This document shows positions 17,719 to 26,100 of a stretch of 64,000 bases of DNA, piece by piece. Origin of the DNA: Arhodomonas sp052060015 (GTDB lineage Bacteria; Pseudomonadota; Gammaproteobacteria; Nitrococcales; Nitrococcaceae). Positions within the stretch are counted from its first letter, which is position 1; each line of letters begins with the position of its first letter. The DNA lies in NCBI RefSeq assembly GCF_052060015.1, contig NZ_JBPODZ010000002.1:124001-188000 (forward strand), given 5' to 3'. A program made the position numbers and the translations under genes. The notes beneath the pieces were generated by a model that ran no database searches, was not told the DNA's origin, and worked only from the letters and a program-made list of their open reading frames with translations.

Positions 17719-18795
17719 ATGTCCCGATTCCACGAACTGACGGTGGCCGAGGTCCGGCCCGAGACCCGCGACACGGTGTCCATCCGCTTCGAGCTCCCCG
17801 AGGAGCTGCGCGAGACCTTCCGCTACGAGCCCGGCCAGCACCTGGCGATCCGCACCTGGATCGACGGCGAGGAGGTGATGCGCACCTACTCCATCTGCAC
17901 CGGGGTGCAGGACGAAGAGCTCCGCGTGGCGGTCAAGCAGCAGCCCCACGGCCGCTTCTCCGCCTTCGCCAACAGCGAGCTCAAGCGCGGCGACCGCCTC
18001 GAGGTGATGCCGCCCCAGGGCCATTTCAACACCCCGTTCCGCCCGGAACAGCGCAAGCACTACCTCGCCATCGCCGCCGGCAGCGGGATCACGCCGATCA
18101 TGTCCCTGGCGCGTACCGCGCTGCACACCGAGCCGGAGAGCCGGTTCACGCTGATCTACGGCAACCGCTCCACGGCCTCCGTGATCTTTCGCGAGCAGCT
18201 CGAGGACCTGAAGAACGAGCACATGGGGCGGTTCAACTTGATCAATGTCATGAGCCGGGAGCGCACCGACATCGATCTGTTCCACGGCCATATCAATCGC
18301 GACAAGCTGGAGGCCATGTTCCGCCACTGGATCGACCTCGGCGACGTGGACGAGGCCTTCATCTGCGGCCCCGAACCCATGATCCACGCCGCCTCCGAGG
18401 CCCTGGAGGCCGGCGGCCTCGGCAAGAAGCAGATCCACTTCGAGCTGTTCACCGCGCCGGGCGAGGCCAAGGAACGCCAGCGCGAGCGGACCAAGGACCC
18501 CAGCGCGGATCACTCCACCACCGAGGTGGCAGTGCGGGTGGACGGCCAGGAGATCGTCTTCGATCTCCCCCGCAACACCCAGCCCATTCTCGATGCCGGA
18601 CTGGAGGCGGGGGCCGATCTGCCCTTCTCCTGCAAGGGCGGGGTCTGCTCCACCTGCCGCGCCAAGGTGGTCGAGGGCGAGGTGGAGATGGACGTCAACT
18701 ACGCCCTGGAGGACTATGAAGTGGAGGCCGGCTACGTGCTGAGCTGCCAGAGCTATCCGGTCAGCGAGCGCGTGGTCCTGGACTACGACGAGTAG
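17719..18795 (+). CDS. paaE: 1,2-phenylacetyl-CoA epoxidase reductase PaaE
   Basis: Electron-transfer component, 358 residues, passing electrons from NADPH to PaaA. An N-terminal FAD domain has RTYSICTG near residue 55, an NAD domain has GSGITPIMSLA and FICGPEPMI, and a C-terminal plant-type 2Fe-2S domain has CKGGVCSTC followed by a fourth Cys in VLSCQSYP. Order FAD-NAD-2Fe2S is normal for PaaE. A GAGGAGAG ribosome site precedes the ATG. Last clear paa gene here; paaK, paaG, paaZ, paaF, paaH and paaJ are not in the window. Confidence 0.97.
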   Translation: MSRFHELTVAEVRPETRDTVSIRFELPEELRETFRYEPGQHLAIRTWIDGEEVMRTYSICTGVQDEELRVAVKQQPHGRFSAFANSELKRGDRLEVMPPQGHFNTPFRPEQRKHYLAIAAGSGITPIMSLARTALHTEPESRFTLIYGNRSTASVIFREQLEDLKNEHMGRFNLINVMSRERTDIDLFHGHINRDKLEAMFRHWIDLGDVDEAFICGPEPMIHAASEALEAGGLGKKQIHFELFTAPGEAKERQRERTKDPSADHSTTEVAVRVDGQEIVFDLPRNTQPILDAGLEAGADLPFSCKGGVCSTCRAKVVEGEVEMDVNYALEDYEVEAGYVLSCQSYPVSERVVLDYDE

Positions 18796-18889
18796 CCGAC
18801 GCCGGGCTCCCCCCTGCCGGTGCCGCCGTCCTGGGCTACGCTGTAGCGGGACGGCGCGCTCCGCGCCACGGCACGAGGGAGGGGAGATC

Positions 18890-19646
18890 ATGACACCACC
18901 CGCCTACTACCACCTCGGTGATGGCCCGCAGCCGGTCATCGTCCTCCATGGCTGGCTGTCGGACCACAGTGTATTCGCCCCGATGTTCCCCTGGCTGGAC
19001 ACCACCCGGTTCCGCTTCGCATTCATGGACGCCCCCGGCTACGGCGGTTCCCGTGACAGCGAGCTGCCCCACAGCATGGACGGAATGGGCCGTGGCGCCC
19101 TGGCCCTGGCCGACACCCTGGGCTGGCGGCGCTTCGACGTGGTCGGGCATTCCATGGGGGGCAAGGCGGCGCAGTGGCTGTGCACCTATGCCGAGGACCG
19201 GGTCCGCCGCGCCGTGGGGATCAACCCGGTCCCCGCCGCCCCCACGCCCTTCGACGACGACGGCCGCGCCCTGTTCGAGTCGGCCGCCGGGGACGCCGAC
19301 GCGCGCAGCGCCATCCTCGACCTCACCACCGGGCATCGCCTCGGCGGGACCTGGCTGGCGGCGATGACCCGGGCTTCACTGACCGCCTGCGACGAAGACA
19401 CCTTCGCCGACTATTTCCGCGACTGGGCGGACGGGGACTTCTCCCGGGCGCTGGCCGGTTGCGAGACCCCGTTCCTGGCCCTGGCCGGGGAGCACGACCC
19501 GGCCATTACCGCGGAGTCCCTAGAGGCCACCCTGGGGGAATGGCTCGAGGCGGTGACCGTGGAGACGCTCGGGGGGGGCCGGACACTATCCGATGGTGGA
19601 GACGCCACCGGCACTGGCGGCACGACTGCACGCGTTCCTGGAGTGA
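18890..19646 (+). pseudogene. Alpha/beta hydrolase with apparent frameshift in a G8 run
   Basis: An alpha/beta-hydrolase, about 250 residues if intact. It has the oxyanion motif LHGWLSD near residue 20 and nucleophile elbow GHSMGGKA near residue 88. After a run of eight G (19571-19578) the frame continues into nonsense (LSDGGDATGTGG). Removing one G restores GHYPMVETPPALAARL with the expected catalytic His, ending at TGA 19644-19646. The visible frame runs to 19669 without that His. So it is a recent frameshift, a slippery phase-variable tract, or a sequencing error. It may have acted on a CoA thioester or ester of the paa pathway (inference). Confidence 0.78.
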
Positions 19647-19656
19647 ACGCCACCGC

Positions 19657-20532
19657 TCAGGCATTGTAGGCAACACCGCCGCAGTCAGCGATGTCGTAAC
19701 CGCCCATGGCGACCGCCCGCTCGGCAAAGCGGGTCGTACGCGTGAAGGCCAGCAGCCGCTGCACCGGCGGCTCGAAGTAGGTGCGCCGGCGCATCGCCAG
19801 GTCGAATCGCTCCCAGCTCAGGGGGATGAATCCGAGGCCGTGGCGGCGGGCCGCCGCCTCCACAGCGAAGCCGCAATCCGCCCGCCCGGCCTGGATCTCC
19901 ACTGCCAGATCGTCCTCGGTCAGGGCCACCTCCGTGGCCACCGCCAGCCCTTGCGGATCGATCCCCGCCTGGCCGAGCAGGTAGCGGAACAGCGTGTCCG
20001 CGCCGGCGGCGGGCTGGCGCATGGCCAGCCGGCAGCCGCTGTCCGCTAGATCCGACAGCGCGTTGATCTCCTGGGGGTTGCCCGGCGCCACCACCAACCC
20101 CTGGCGACGCGACGCCCAGCGGATCATCACCAGGTCCCGCAGACCGCCGAGCCCCAAGCGGACAGGGTCATTGAAGCCTTCGGTCTCAGCGTCGACGACG
20201 TGCAAACCCACCGCTTGGGCGTCACCGTCGAGCAGTCGGCGCACCCCGTCGCCACTTCCATTACAGAGCTCCGCCAGCCCGCTCCCCGCCTCCCGCAGTG
20301 CCCATCCCAGCAGCGGATCATGGCTGCCGGCATAGACCGGCGGCGCCGGCGGCTCCAGCGCCCGGTCGCCACTCAAGTGGCCCATCACCCACAGGTCCAG
20401 CGCCTGGCGGGGGAAGAGCAGCTTGCCGGTGACCCGGCTGCAGGGGATCTGGCCGTCGCGCACCAGTGCATAGACCTTGCGCTCCTTCATCCGCAGATAC
20501 GCGGCGACCTCGGCGGTGGTGAGATACTCCAT
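19657..20532 (-). CDS. Helix-turn-helix regulator with periplasmic-binding-like sensor domain
   Basis: A 291-residue DNA-binding protein. Residues 1 to about 55 are an excisionase/MerR-like HTH (LTTAEVAAYLRMKERKVYAL, then RDGQIPCSRVTGKLLFP). The rest resembles a molybdate/tungstate-type binding-protein fold lacking a signal peptide, with SHDPLLGWALREAGSGLAEL and a C-terminal GADTLFRYLL segment. The same domain type is fused to MoeA at 24125-26059. It diverges from tupBCA, so it likely senses tungstate or molybdate and controls the transporter (inference). Confidence 0.85.
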   Translation of the reverse strand: MEYLTTAEVAAYLRMKERKVYALVRDGQIPCSRVTGKLLFPRQALDLWVMGHLSGDRALEPPAPPVYAGSHDPLLGWALREAGSGLAELCNGSGDGVRRLLDGDAQAVGLHVVDAETEGFNDPVRLGLGGLRDLVMIRWASRRQGLVVAPGNPQEINALSDLADSGCRLAMRQPAAGADTLFRYLLGQAGIDPQGLAVATEVALTEDDLAVEIQAGRADCGFAVEAAARRHGLGFIPLSWERFDLAMRRRTYFEPPVQRLLAFTRTTRFAERAVAMGGYDIADCGGVAYNA

Positions 20533-20645
20533 GACAGCAACCGCATTGAACTGTTTATGACTGCATGATTTACAGAACTAGCGGCATGCATGCAAATGAA
20601 CGCCCATGCTTTAGGGGAAAGTGATCACTGTAGCTACGGGGAACG
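20533..20645. promoter_or_regulatory. Divergent control region between regulator and tupB
   Basis: This 113-base AT-richer gap separates two divergent start codons and contains the perfect palindrome GCATGCATGC at 20584-20593, with further ATG-CAT-like repeats on both sides. It is a natural place for the regulator to bind. I could not assign confident -35 and -10 boxes. Confidence 0.4.
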
Positions 20646-21341
20646 ATGGACGGGATCCTTGCCCGGGCCATCCGCCTGATCCTGGAGGCGGACGCCGACC
20701 TGATCGGCATCGTAGTGTTGTCCCTGCGGGTGAGCCTGACCGCGGTGCTCGTCGCCAGCGTCATCGGCCTGCCCCTGGGGGCGGCGCTGGCGCTGTATCG
20801 CTTCCCGGGCCGCTCCGCACTGGTGGTCCTGCTCAACGGCTTGATGGGTCTGCCACCGGTGGTCGCGGGCCTGGTGATCTACCTGCTGCTCTCCCGGGCC
20901 GGCCCGCTAGGGTCGCTGGGGCTGCTGTTCACGCCGACCGCCATGGTCATCGCCCAGTCCCTGCTGGTGCTGCCCATCATCGCGGCCCTCACCCGCCAGG
21001 TGATCGCCGACCTCTGGGAGGAGTACCGGGAGCAGCTGCAATCGCTGGGCTCGAGCCGTCTGCGCGCCATACCGACGCTCCTGTGGGATGCCCGCTTCAG
21101 CCTTATCACTACAGTGCTCGCCGGCTTCGGCCGGGCCGCCGCCGAGGTCGGCGCGGTGCTCATTGTCGGCGGCAACATCAACGGCTACACCCGGGTGATG
21201 ACCACCGCCATCGCCCTGGAAACCAGCAAGGGGGCGCTGGGCCTGGCCCTGGCACTCGGCATCATCCTCATCGCACTCATTGTGGCGGTCAATGCGGTGG
21301 CGTTTGCTGTCGGCTCGCTGGGGCGGAGGTACGGATCATGA
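20646..21341 (+). CDS. tupB: Tungstate ABC transporter permease TupB
   Basis: Inner-membrane permease of 231 residues with about five to six hydrophobic helices. It matches the TupB/WtpB-like pattern: VVLSLRVSLTAVLVASVIGL, GLPPVVAGLVIYLLLSRAGP and the EAA-type loop SLGSSRLRAIPTLLWDARFS. The C-terminal AEVGAVLIVGGNINGYTRVM is characteristic of tungstate permeases. It is the first gene of tupBCA; the stop overlaps the tupC start. Confidence 0.93.
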   Translation: MDGILARAIRLILEADADLIGIVVLSLRVSLTAVLVASVIGLPLGAALALYRFPGRSALVVLLNGLMGLPPVVAGLVIYLLLSRAGPLGSLGLLFTPTAMVIAQSLLVLPIIAALTRQVIADLWEEYREQLQSLGSSRLRAIPTLLWDARFSLITTVLAGFGRAAAEVGAVLIVGGNINGYTRVMTTAIALETSKGALGLALALGIILIALIVAVNAVAFAVGSLGRRYGS

Positions 21342-22129
21342 GCCCGAACGGCCCTGTATTGCCCCTGTCGCTGGCGGGGATCACATACGGTCACGGGGAC
21401 CAAGTACTACTGGAGGACGTCTCCCTGCGCATCGAGGGCGGGGGCAATACTGTGCTGCTCGGCCCCAACGGCGCGGGCAAGAGCCTGCTGATGCGGGTCT
21501 GCCATGGGCTGTTGGCGCCCACCCGGGGCCAGGTCCGCTACGCCGGGGCGCCGCCAGCAAGGGGCCATCGGCGGCACCTGGCCATGGTCTTTCAGCAACC
21601 GGTGCTGCTGCGCCGTTCGAGCATCGCGAACGTCCGTCACGCCCTCGCCCTGCACGGCGTCCCTTTCCGCCATCGCAAGGCCCATGCGCAGAAGGCCCTC
21701 GCCGTATTCCAGCTAGATCACTTGGCCCACCGCCCGGCTCGGGTACTCTCCGGCGGCGAACGACAACGCCTGGCCCTCGCGCGGGCCTGGGCGCTGTCCC
21801 CGGCGGTGGTGTTCCTCGATGAGCCCACCTCCGCCCTGGACCCGGCTTCCACCCAGTCGGTGGAGCAGGCAGTGACGCGCTTCCGCGCCGATGGCGTCAC
21901 GGTGGTGATGGCCACTCATGACCTCGCCCAGGCCCGACGACTCGCCGACGAAGTGGTGTTCCTCTGCGGCGGACGGGTCCTCGAGCATACCCCCGCCGGG
22001 CGCTTCTTCGCGCGGCCCCGGACCCGGGAGGCGAGCGCCTTCCTGCGCGGCGACCTGCTGACCGGCCCATTCCCCCGCCTCATACAACCCGGGGAGGACC
22101 AATGCGACGCACAGACCTCCCCCCCTTAG
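21338..22129 (+). CDS. tupC: Tungstate ABC transporter ATP-binding protein TupC
   Basis: ATPase of about 263 residues. Motifs are LLGPNGAGKSLLMRVCHGLL (Walker A), LSGGERQRLALARAW (signature), VVFLDEPTSALDP (Walker B) and MATHDLAQ (H-loop). The start at 21338 overlaps the tupB stop (ATGA) with GCGGAGG upstream. An unusually open frame upstream of the start is a shadow of tupB. It powers tungstate import with TupB and TupA. Confidence 0.93.
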   Translation: MSPNGPVLPLSLAGITYGHGDQVLLEDVSLRIEGGGNTVLLGPNGAGKSLLMRVCHGLLAPTRGQVRYAGAPPARGHRRHLAMVFQQPVLLRRSSIANVRHALALHGVPFRHRKAHAQKALAVFQLDHLAHRPARVLSGGERQRLALARAWALSPAVVFLDEPTSALDPASTQSVEQAVTRFRADGVTVVMATHDLAQARRLADEVVFLCGGRVLEHTPAGRFFARPRTREASAFLRGDLLTGPFPRLIQPGEDQCDAQTSPP

Positions 22130-22923
22130 CCTCGATGATCGCGCTGCTGGTGGCCACGGCATTCGCCACCGTCATCCGCGCCGAGGAGACGGCCTTCACC
22201 CTCGCCTCAACGACCTCCACCGAGAGCTCGGGGCTGTTCGGCCACCTGCTGCCGGTCTTCGAGGAGGATACGGGGATCGACGTGCGGGTAGTGGCGGTGG
22301 GCACCGGCCAGGCCCTGGAGCTCGGCCGCCGCGGCGACGCCGACGCGCTTCTGGTCCATGCCCCGGCGGCAGAGCACCAGTTCATCGACCGCGGCTACGG
22401 GGTCGACCGCCGCCGGGTCATGTACAACGACTTCGTGGTGGTCGGACCGGGACGCGATCCCGCCGGGATCGCGGGCGCCGGCTCGGCGGCCGAGGCGTTC
22501 TCCCGCATCGCCGCGGCGGAGGCGCCATTTGCCTCCCGCGGCGACGACAGTGGTACCCACAAGAAGGAACGCTCGATTTGGGAGGCGGCGGGGGTCACGC
22601 CGTCCGGCAGCTGGTACCGCGAGCTCGGCTCCGGTATGGGGGCCACCCTCAATACCGCGGCAGCCATGAACGCCTACGCCCTCACCGACCGGGGGAGCTG
22701 GCTCAGCTTCGACAACCGCCAGGATCTGCAGGTCCTCTACGGGGGCGACGAAGCCCTCTTCAACCAGTACGGCAGCATCCTGGTCAACCCCGAGCGCCAC
22801 GATGGCCTGCGCACCGGGCTGGCGCAAACTTGGCACGAATGGTTGACGTCCCCCGAAGGCCAGCAGCGGATCGCCTCCTTCCGGCTGAACGGTGCGCGGC
22901 TGTTCCACCCCAACGCCGAATGA
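22102..22923 (+). CDS. tupA: Tungstate-binding periplasmic protein TupA
   Basis: Binding protein of 273 residues with a signal peptide ending near IRAEE. The mature start TLASTTSTESSGLFGHLLPV contains the TTST ligand-binding motif characteristic of TupA. Further motifs are ADALLVHAPAAEHQFID and YNDFVVVGP, and RGDDSGTHKKE. Binding of tungstate over molybdate is known for the family. The start overlaps the end of tupC by 28 bases. It is followed by two MoeA-type genes, linking uptake to cofactor metal insertion. Confidence 0.93.
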   Translation: MRRTDLPPLASMIALLVATAFATVIRAEETAFTLASTTSTESSGLFGHLLPVFEEDTGIDVRVVAVGTGQALELGRRGDADALLVHAPAAEHQFIDRGYGVDRRRVMYNDFVVVGPGRDPAGIAGAGSAAEAFSRIAAAEAPFASRGDDSGTHKKERSIWEAAGVTPSGSWYRELGSGMGATLNTAAAMNAYALTDRGSWLSFDNRQDLQVLYGGDEALFNQYGSILVNPERHDGLRTGLAQTWHEWLTSPEGQQRIASFRLNGARLFHPNAE

Positions 22924-23012
22924 GCCCCCTCGTGCCCCCCGGCGGCCCGCGTTAGGATGGTCGGCGCAAAGGCCGTCGGGAGGTATGCGGGCGTGTCTCG
23001 GGGAGTGAAGGG

Positions 23013-24107
23013 GTGAGTATCGGCCGGACGCTCCGGCCCCTGGCGGAGGTCGGGGAGTGGCTGCGTGCCCGGCTGCCGGATTGCCCGGAGACCGAGGCGG
23101 TGGCCACGACGTCGGCCGCCGGTCGGGTTGTGGCCGAGCCAACCACAAGTGGCGGTGCCCTACCCGCCACGACAATCGCCGCGGAGGACGGCTATGCGCT
23201 GGTGGCGGAGGCCACCGTGGGGGTCTCCCTGTATACCCCCCTGCGGCTGTCCCTGGTGGGGCCGGACGCCGATGCGAGGGCCATTGCCGTGGGGGAGCCC
23301 CTGCCACCCCCGCGGGACGCCGTGCTGCCCGCCCACCAGGGCCACCGCGACGGGGACCACCTGCAGGTCTCCACACCGCTGGCCCCGGGGGAAGGAACCG
23401 TACCCGCCGGCGCCGAGATCCCGCCGGCGACCCTCCTCGCGGCGGCCGGCCACCGCCTCTCCGCCCTGGACGGGGCCCGCCTCGCCGCCTGCTGGATGAA
23501 GACGGTAACGGTATATGCGCGCCCCGTCGTGGCCCTTCTCCGCAGGGGGAGCCACAGGGGGCCGGACATCACTGGGCCCCTGCTAACCTCCGAGCTGGAA
23601 CGATGGGGCGTCCGGCCGCGGTTCGTGAGTACACCCACGGAGCTCGAGGGGGTCGCCCTGGTGCTGCTCTACGGCGGCTCAGGGTGGTCCCCCGCGGATG
23701 ACGCGGCCACGCTGCTCCGCCAGGACGGCGACTGCCATTGGCATGGAACGGCCATCCGGCCCGGAACCTCCCTGCTCGGCGGTATGCTCGGGGAGGTGCC
23801 GGCCCTGGGGTTGCCCGGGGCGCCGTGGCCTGCCTTCGCCGCCTTCCGTCTGGCCGTGGCACCGGCCCTCGAGGCCCTCTCCGGCGTCCGGGGACCCGTC
23901 AGCACCGGCACGCTCCCCCTAACCGGCAAGATCACCTCCGCGCCGGGGCTTACGGAGTACGTGCCCGTGGCCATCGGGGAGGACGGCATCCGGCCGCTGC
24001 GGCGGGGAGGGCTCCTGCCCCCGGCCGGTGTGGATGGCATGGTCAGGGTGGCCGACGGAAGCGAGGGGTTCCCGCGGGGCGCCGCGGTAGCCGTGGAGGG
24101 GATGTGA
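23013..24107 (+). CDS. Degenerate MoeA-like molybdopterin protein
   Basis: A 364-residue protein with overall MoeA organisation but weakened motifs. AEDGYALVAE stands for the MDGYA region, PVVALLRRGSHRG replaces the usual sTGDEL motif, LLYGGSGWSPADDA replaces SGGVSVG, and LGLPGAPWPAFAAF recalls GLPGNPVS. GLTEYVPVAI near the C-terminus resembles domain IV. GTG 23013 has a GGGGAGTGAAGG site upstream. It is translated just before the MoeA-PBP fusion (stop and next start 18 bases apart). It may be a non-catalytic partner or tungsten-specific variant of MoeA (inference). Confidence 0.75.
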   Translation: MSIGRTLRPLAEVGEWLRARLPDCPETEAVATTSAAGRVVAEPTTSGGALPATTIAAEDGYALVAEATVGVSLYTPLRLSLVGPDADARAIAVGEPLPPPRDAVLPAHQGHRDGDHLQVSTPLAPGEGTVPAGAEIPPATLLAAAGHRLSALDGARLAACWMKTVTVYARPVVALLRRGSHRGPDITGPLLTSELERWGVRPRFVSTPTELEGVALVLLYGGSGWSPADDAATLLRQDGDCHWHGTAIRPGTSLLGGMLGEVPALGLPGAPWPAFAAFRLAVAPALEALSGVRGPVSTGTLPLTGKITSAPGLTEYVPVAIGEDGIRPLRRGGLLPPAGVDGMVRVADGSEGFPRGAAVAVEGM

Positions 24108-24124
24108 CGAAGGAAACACCGACC

Positions 24125-26059
24125 ATGCGCGCTGGCCGAGAAGGCAACGAGCAGAGCCAATTCCTCGATACCGTCAGCCGAGAAGAGGCCATCGAACGGT
24201 TCTTCAGCGCCCTGGACCTCTCCCCGCGCGGTTCCGAGCCTCTACCGCTGGATGCCTGCCCGGGTCGGGTCCTGGCCGCCGACGCCACCGCCGCAGTAGA
24301 TGTGCCCGGGTTCGACCGGGCCAATGTCGACGGGGTCGCGGTGCGCTCCTCCGACCTCGCCTCCGCCTCGGAGGAGGCCCCGGTTACGCTGACGCTGACG
24401 CCGGAGCTTCTAACCCCCGGCATGATGCCGCAGGAGACGGTGTCGAGCGGCACGGCCAGCGCCATCGCCACCGGGGGGATGATCCCCCGCGGCGCGGATG
24501 CCGTGGTCATGGTGGAACACACCGAAACGGTGGATGGCGGCGTCGCCGTCTCGCGCCCGCTCCATCCGGGGGCCTTCGTCACCCACGCCGGCTCGGATAT
24601 CGCCCTCGGCGAGACCGTCCTCTATGCCGGGCAACCCCTGGGCTCGCGCGAAATCGGTCTCCTCGCTGCCGTGGGCCTGGCGGAGGTGCCGGTCTGGCGG
24701 CGCCCGCGGATCGCCATCCTCTCCACCGGCGACGAGATCCTGCCACCGGGCGCACCGGCACGCCCCGGTGCGGTATACGACTCCAACGGCGCGATACTCG
24801 CCGCCGCGGTCCGGGAGAATGGCGGCGAGCCCTTGCCCCTCGGCATCTGCCCCGATGACGAGGCCGCTATTGCGTCGGCCCTGGAGCGGGCGCTGGAGGC
24901 CGACGTGGTGCTGCTCTCCGGTGGCACGTCCAAGGGCGCCGGGGATGTGGTGCACCGGGTGGTGGCCCGGCTGCGGAATCCCGGCGTCCTCGTCCACGGG
25001 GTCGCCCTGCGCCCGGGCAAACCCCTGTGTCTCGCGGTGCACGACGGAGTGGCCATAGCGGTGCTGCCCGGCTTTCCCACCTCCGCGATCTTCACCTTCC
25101 ATGAGTTCATCGTCCCGGTGATCCGGCGACTCGCCGGGCTGCCGCCCCGACGGCGGGAGGTGGTGACGGCACGGCTGCCCATGGACGTGCCCTCCGAGTA
25201 CGGCCGCGTGGACTACCGCATGGTGGGACTGCTGCCCCAGGCCGACGGCACCCCGGCCGCCTACCCGAGCCCCAAGGGGTCCGGGGCGGTGACCGCCTTC
25301 AGCCGCGCCGACGGATTCATCGCCATCGGCGCGCGCAGCACCGGAATGGGCGCGGGCAGCGAGGTGGAGGTTCAGTGCCTGGAGGGCCTGGACACCGCGG
25401 CCGACCTGGTGGCCGTGGGCAGCCACTGCACGGGACTGGACCATCTCCTCGGGCGGCTGCGTCGCGAGGGCCATGCCGTGCGCTCGATGCACGTGGGCAG
25501 CCTCGGCGGCGTCGCAGCCGCCGGCCGGGGCGACTGCGACATCGCCGGCGTCCATCTGCTCGATTCCGAAACGGATCGCTACAACAGCCCCTGGCTGCCG
25601 GAAGGGGTTACCCTGGTCCCGGGCTACCGGCGTCGCCAGGGGATCTGCCTGCGCCCGGACGATGAACGCCTCACCACTGTGCCCCTCGAGACCCTGGCCG
25701 AGCGGCTCCGCGACGACCCCGATCTGGTCATGGTCAACCGCAACCATGGCAGTGGGACCCGGGTGCTCATCGATCGCCTCCTCGATGGGCTCCGTCCCCC
25801 GGGCTGGGGGGTACAACCCGCCTCCCACAACGCCGTGGCCGCCGCGGTGGCCCAGGGTCGCGCCGACTGGGGAATGACCATCGAGCCGGTGGCGCGGGCC
25901 TATGGGCTGGCATTCGTGCCCGTGCGCGACGAGCACTACGATTTCATGATCCCGGACGCGCGGCTCGATCGGCCGGCAGTGACCCGCTTCCGGGAGCTGC
26001 TCGCCGAGCCGGAGGTGCGCGAGGCCCTCACCGGCCTCGGCTTCACCGCCGCAGGCTGA
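24125..26059 (+). CDS. MoeA fused to a periplasmic-binding-like domain
   Basis: A 644-residue fusion. Residues 1 to about 420 form MoeA, the enzyme that inserts molybdate or tungstate into adenylated molybdopterin: FDRANVDGVAVRSSD, GMIPRGADAVVMVEHTE, ILSTGDEILPPG, LLSGGTSKGAGD and PGFPTSAIFTFHEF. Residues about 430-644 match the binding-protein-like domain (PBP_like) found with such MoeA proteins: VGSHCTGLDHLLGRLRREG, VNRNHGSGTRVLIDRLL, SHNAVAAAVAQGRADWG. ATG 24125 has AAGGA about ten bases upstream; GTG 24104 is possible. The domain probably binds the oxyanion or regulates insertion (inference). Confidence 0.9.
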   Translation: MRAGREGNEQSQFLDTVSREEAIERFFSALDLSPRGSEPLPLDACPGRVLAADATAAVDVPGFDRANVDGVAVRSSDLASASEEAPVTLTLTPELLTPGMMPQETVSSGTASAIATGGMIPRGADAVVMVEHTETVDGGVAVSRPLHPGAFVTHAGSDIALGETVLYAGQPLGSREIGLLAAVGLAEVPVWRRPRIAILSTGDEILPPGAPARPGAVYDSNGAILAAAVRENGGEPLPLGICPDDEAAIASALERALEADVVLLSGGTSKGAGDVVHRVVARLRNPGVLVHGVALRPGKPLCLAVHDGVAIAVLPGFPTSAIFTFHEFIVPVIRRLAGLPPRRREVVTARLPMDVPSEYGRVDYRMVGLLPQADGTPAAYPSPKGSGAVTAFSRADGFIAIGARSTGMGAGSEVEVQCLEGLDTAADLVAVGSHCTGLDHLLGRLRREGHAVRSMHVGSLGGVAAAGRGDCDIAGVHLLDSETDRYNSPWLPEGVTLVPGYRRRQGICLRPDDERLTTVPLETLAERLRDDPDLVMVNRNHGSGTRVLIDRLLDGLRPPGWGVQPASHNAVAAAVAQGRADWGMTIEPVARAYGLAFVPVRDEHYDFMIPDARLDRPAVTRFRELLAEPEVREALTGLGFTAAG

Positions 26060-26100
26060 GTGCCCGATCGGTATACCCCCGGCAACGGGCGCAAGATAGC

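Noticed and set aside
20621..21341. A single 502-codon frame spanning tupB and tupC
   Set aside because: The upstream part is an out-of-frame reading of tupB; TupC clearly starts at 21338 with a ribosome site and Walker A near the N-terminus.
23738..24124. N-terminal extension of the MoeA-PBP protein
   Set aside because: It overlaps the degenerate MoeA gene in another frame and has arginine/glycine-rich nonsense composition; the start at 24125 gives a normal MoeA N-terminus.
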